DNA from: Prolixibacteraceae bacterium
GTDB taxonomy: Bacteria > Bacteroidota > Bacteroidia > Bacteroidales > Prolixibacteraceae
NCBI GenBank assembly: GCA_027858145.1
Contig: JAQIDF010000461.1
Location: 1 to 10,062 of the forward strand
Reading direction: 5' to 3'
Length of the DNA: 10,062 nt
Below are positions 7,936 through 10,062 of the stretch, in pieces; within the stretch, counting starts at the first letter, position 1, and every line of letters begins with the position of its first letter. Position numbers and translations under genes: made by a program. Below the pieces are notes generated by a model. It saw only the letters and a list, made by a program, of their open reading frames with translations. It had not been told where the DNA came from and ran no database searches.

Positions 7936-10062
7936 ATGAGAACATTTTTCCTTAAAAGAAATACGGGAATAAAAACCCGTAATCATTGGCTAAGCTTTGC
8001 CCTTGCATTAGGGTTTATGGCTTTTGCGAATATCTCGAATGCACAAGTTGACATGTCCTGGACAGGTGCCAGTAGCAATAACTTTGTTATTGAGGACAAC
8101 TGGGATCCTGCAGGTTCTCCGGAAGGAAACAATGTGACCATACCTATGCCTGATACGACTTCGGCAACCGGAAGTCCTGATGCTCAACCCTTTGCAGTTG
8201 AAGTCACAGGAGCTGAAAATATTTCAGTTAATATAATGGAAATTGTTTATGCTACAGAAAACGCTTATCAGTCTACTTTTACCGTTAACTTAGACAATGA
8301 TGAAACGACCTTTACAAATTCAACAAGGGACGCTGATTACAACCATACTGGTGTTATCATTAAAAGAGGACATTACATGTATACAAGAGGCAATGGTGCT
8401 CGTTTTGATTCAGACAATAGCTGGTTAAGAGTTGAAGGTGGTATTGCTGAATATTATAACCTTCTGATGGGTAATGGAAACAGCCCCAGCAGTGGTGGTA
8501 AACTTTATATTAGCGGTGGTGAAGTAAGATTAAACGATACTTTCGGACGTATTTACACCGGACGTGAAGACGGTCAGGTTGAAATCACCGGCGATGGTAT
8601 GCTTACCATTAGCGGAAACTTCATTGCTCCAACTGAAAACTGGATCAATGGTGGCGAAGATTATTCGATTAAGCGGGGTTACGATGCAGTGGCTGATAAA
8701 ACAACCTATACTGCAGTACCTGCTTCATACATTGGAATTGAGAACAGCGACCGTCAGGTGCTAAAATCAGGAGAAGCATCAACGGATACACTCCACCTGA
8801 TTCAGACTTCTTCCGTTGTTGATGCTACCACTTTTGAATGGAGATACCGTGCCGAAGGTCAGGAAACCTATACTTCATTTACCGACGACAACAGTGCTAC
8901 ATTTGCACCCCAATTCGATACTCCCGGAACTTTCTTTGTTTCATGTTTAGTTGACGGAGTTGAAACTGAAAACGAAGTTGAATTCTTCGTCGTTTCAAAT
9001 GCTATTTCATTCAGCCCTGCTGAATTTCCTGTACAGTTTGTACGCATCGGTGAAAACGGAACAGAAATTACCGCCGAATTTACTACCACTCCTACTTCGA
9101 TGGAATGGAAGTATTCACATACTCCAGGCGGACCTTATGTTTCATTTGATCCTGTACAAACATCTGCCACCCTTGCTCCTTCTTTTGAAGAAACAGGCAA
9201 TACCTATGTAGTTATGATTGCCCAGATCGACGGTGCAACACACACCAGTGTTGAGCTTTTCTATAATGTGGAAGAAGAAAGCACTTCAGGTAAATCGCTT
9301 ACATGGACAGGTTTGGCTTCTGAAGAAGGTACCAATCCTGCCAACTGGAATCCGGTCGCTAATCCTTATAAGAACTCATTGGCCATTGGTGCTTTCGATT
9401 CACCTTCAACCTTGCCTTATCCGGTATATGAGCCTGTTGGTAACGACACTATTTCTACTTTCTGGGTAGGGCCTGGTGCAAAAATGACCATTAACTCACA
9501 GGATACCGTAAACATTAGAGGCGGATGGCAGCAAGCTCAGGGCAACCTCATCATTCAAAATGGAATTATTACCAACTCAGGATACTTCCGCCTTGACAGG
9601 GCTACCGGAAAAGTTGAGCTATATAACGATTCTAAAATGTTTATAGAACAGTTATTAATGGGTGAAAGATCTACCGATGGTGGAACGATTCATCTAAATG
9701 ACAATGCTGTTTTACATTGTTTGACTCTACCAGGACGAGTTTCACCTGACACACTGCAAAGTGTTACATATATTTCAGATAACGCCAGCATTGAATATGT
9801 TGGTGATGTTCAGTCGGATGTAAATGTTTGGATCAGCTCTGCTAAAATTGTTTGCCCCGACGAAAATTTTGAACCTTATGTAACTTTCGACGGTGAGTTA
9901 ACAATTGTTACTGCCCGTAACACCAATGCATTTGCTATCGAAAATGCTTCATTAGACTTTACAACTCCAAACACTCCTATTAGCGAGGATATTTCTCTTG
10001 TTAATGTTGATGGCATTACCAGTTGGGAATGGAAATGGTCGGAAAGTGTTAACGGCCCATGG
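7936..10062 (+). CDS. Large secreted modular surface protein (beta-solenoid-like plus Ig-like domains), 3' end outside window
   Basis: The frame stays open for 709 codons from ATG 7936 to the window edge without a stop. The start is chosen because it gives a signal peptide: a long basic n-region, the hydrophobic core LSFALALGFMAFANIS and a cleavage site near SNA-QV (residues 36/37). There is no lipobox. Residues 41-262 open with SWTG...NWDP, a Trp-rich head common in secreted Bacteroidota proteins, followed by short Gly/Asn/Asp-rich strands such as KLYISGGEVRLN and MLTISGNFIA that look like a parallel beta-solenoid. Two related Ig-like domains follow (about 269-354 and 355-445). The pattern then restarts with TWTG...NWNP at 456-473. 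No catalytic motif is recognised. It could be an adhesin, matrix protein or surface polymer binder. A type IX secretion C-terminal domain might lie beyond the window. The role is inferred only from architecture and position behind susCD-like genes. Confidence 0.85.
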   Translation, partial: MRTFFLKRNTGIKTRNHWLSFALALGFMAFANISNAQVDMSWTGASSNNFVIEDNWDPAGSPEGNNVTIPMPDTTSATGSPDAQPFAVEVTGAENISVNIMEIVYATENAYQSTFTVNLDNDETTFTNSTRDADYNHTGVIIKRGHYMYTRGNGARFDSDNSWLRVEGGIAEYYNLLMGNGNSPSSGGKLYISGGEVRLNDTFGRIYTGREDGQVEITGDGMLTISGNFIAPTENWINGGEDYSIKRGYDAVADKTTYTAVPASYIGIENSDRQVLKSGEASTDTLHLIQTSSVVDATTFEWRYRAEGQETYTSFTDDNSATFAPQFDTPGTFFVSCLVDGVETENEVEFFVVSNAISFSPAEFPVQFVRIGENGTEITAEFTTTPTSMEWKYSHTPGGPYVSFDPVQTSATLAPSFEETGNTYVVMIAQIDGATHTSVELFYNVEEESTSGKSLTWTGLASEEGTNPANWNPVANPYKNSLAIGAFDSPSTLPYPVYEPVGNDTISTFWVGPGAKMTINSQDTVNIRGGWQQAQGNLIIQNGIITNSGYFRLDRATGKVELYNDSKMFIEQLLMGERSTDGGTIHLNDNAVLHCLTLPGRVSPDTLQSVTYISDNASIEYVGDVQSDVNVWISSAKIVCPDENFEPYVTFDGELTIVTARNTNAFAIENASLDFTTPNTPISEDISLVNVDGITSWEWKWSESVNGPW
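8056..8721 (+). repeat. Repeat unit 1, head and beta-solenoid-like part (residues 41-262)
   Basis: This protein-level repeat lies inside the modular surface protein. It starts with SWTG (41-44) and NWDP (55-58), whose tryptophans are 14 residues apart, and contains LLMG (176-179) followed by a GGKLYISGGEV strand pair. The same landmarks recur in the copy at 9298-9924, the LLMG to LLMG distance being 397 residues. The copies are diverged in sequence, so this is an old duplication. Confidence 0.65.
8740..8997 (+). repeat. Ig/PKD-like domain, copy 1 (residues 269-354)
   Basis: This is a beta-sandwich-like segment with core EWRYRAEGQETYTSF (301-315), then SATFAPQFDTPGTFFVSCLVDG and a closing VEFFVV. 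It aligns without large gaps to the next domain (EW-Y, Y-SF, SAT-AP-F, TG, DG, VE-F in the same order). Such domains usually act as spacers or binding modules in surface proteins. Confidence 0.65.
8998..9270 (+). repeat. Ig/PKD-like domain, copy 2 (residues 355-445)
   Basis: This is the second copy of the Ig-like fold, with core EWKYSHTPGGPYVSF (390-404), SATLAPSFEETGNTYVV and closing VELFYNV. The core Glu is 89 residues after its counterpart in copy 1. The copy is followed by a short Glu/Ser/Gly linker (446-454) before the Trp-rich head repeats. Confidence 0.65.
9298..9924 (+). repeat. Repeat unit 2, head and beta-solenoid-like part (residues 455-663)
   Basis: This is the second copy of the head and solenoid-like stretch. 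It has TWTG (456-459) and NWNP (470-473) with the same 14-residue Trp spacing as copy 1, followed by LLMG (573-576) and DGGTIHLNDNAVL. It is shorter than copy 1 between the head and LLMG by about 18 residues. Confidence 0.65.
9925..10062 (+). repeat. Ig/PKD-like domain, copy 3, cut by window end (residues 664-709)
   Basis: This is the beginning of a third Ig-like domain. It opens with FAIENASLDFTTP and reaches the core motif EWKWSESVNGPW (698-709), matching the EW[RK]Y...Y cores of copies 1 and 2. It shows that repeat unit 2 continues beyond the window in the same order as unit 1. Confidence 0.55.

Noticed and set aside
7962..7981. Inverted repeat TACGGG / CCCGTA with an 8-base loop just after the start codon of the modular protein
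   Set aside because: The stem is only 6 bp and lies inside the signal-peptide codons with no U-tract, so it is most likely chance. Regulation of translation there is not supported by anything else.
8868..9089. Antisense open frame of 73 codons, and + strand frames at 8564-8764, 8951-9211 and 9218-9469
   Set aside because: All overlap the long open frame that begins at 7936. That frame has a signal peptide and repeated domains, and the short frames have no protein-like motifs.
7936..10062. Possibility that the modular protein is a pectate lyase or other beta-helix polysaccharide lyase
   Set aside because: The solenoid-like stretches are short and are interrupted by Ig-like domains, and no lyase catalytic or calcium-site pattern was recognised.
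1..10062. CRISPR array, tRNA/rRNA, insertion sequence or attachment site
   Set aside because: No regularly spaced short DNA repeats, RNA-gene signatures, transposase-like protein or terminal inverted repeats were seen. Nearly every base is coding.

Overview
The window reads as a segment of a Bacteroidota chromosome. The evidence is a SusC-like TonB-dependent transporter next to a SusD-like lipoprotein, lipoprotein signal peptides, A-rich leaders with no clear Shine-Dalgarno sequence, and a large secreted modular surface protein. A free-living, marine or gut anaerobe of the Marinilabiliales/Prolixibacteraceae kind would fit the style, but that placement is a guess.

All five genes are on the + strand with spacers of only 12-49 bases. 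No terminator-like hairpin lies between them, so they look like one transcription unit. In order: (1) 1-1233, the 3' part of a fasciclin (FAS1)-domain protein with a C-terminal jelly-roll-like region; (2) 1283-2854, a complete FAS1-FAS1 lipoprotein with a similar C-terminal region; (3) 2867-6013, a complete SusC-like outer-membrane transporter; (4) 6047-7897, a complete SusD-like surface lipoprotein; (5) 7936-10062, the 5' part (709 codons, no stop) of a secreted protein. This last gene is built from a long repeated unit: a Trp-rich head, a beta-solenoid-like stretch and Ig-like domains.

The SusC/SusD pair would capture and import a polymer or oligomer across the outer membrane. The two FAS1 lipoproteins, with their possible carbohydrate-binding C-terminal domains, may be accessory surface binding proteins. 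The modular protein may be an adhesin or another surface binder. No glycoside hydrolase, lyase, sulfatase, peptidase, sigma/anti-sigma pair or hybrid two-component sensor is visible, so the substrate cannot be named. There is no non-coding stretch over 50 bases, and no RNA gene, mobile element or CRISPR array was seen.
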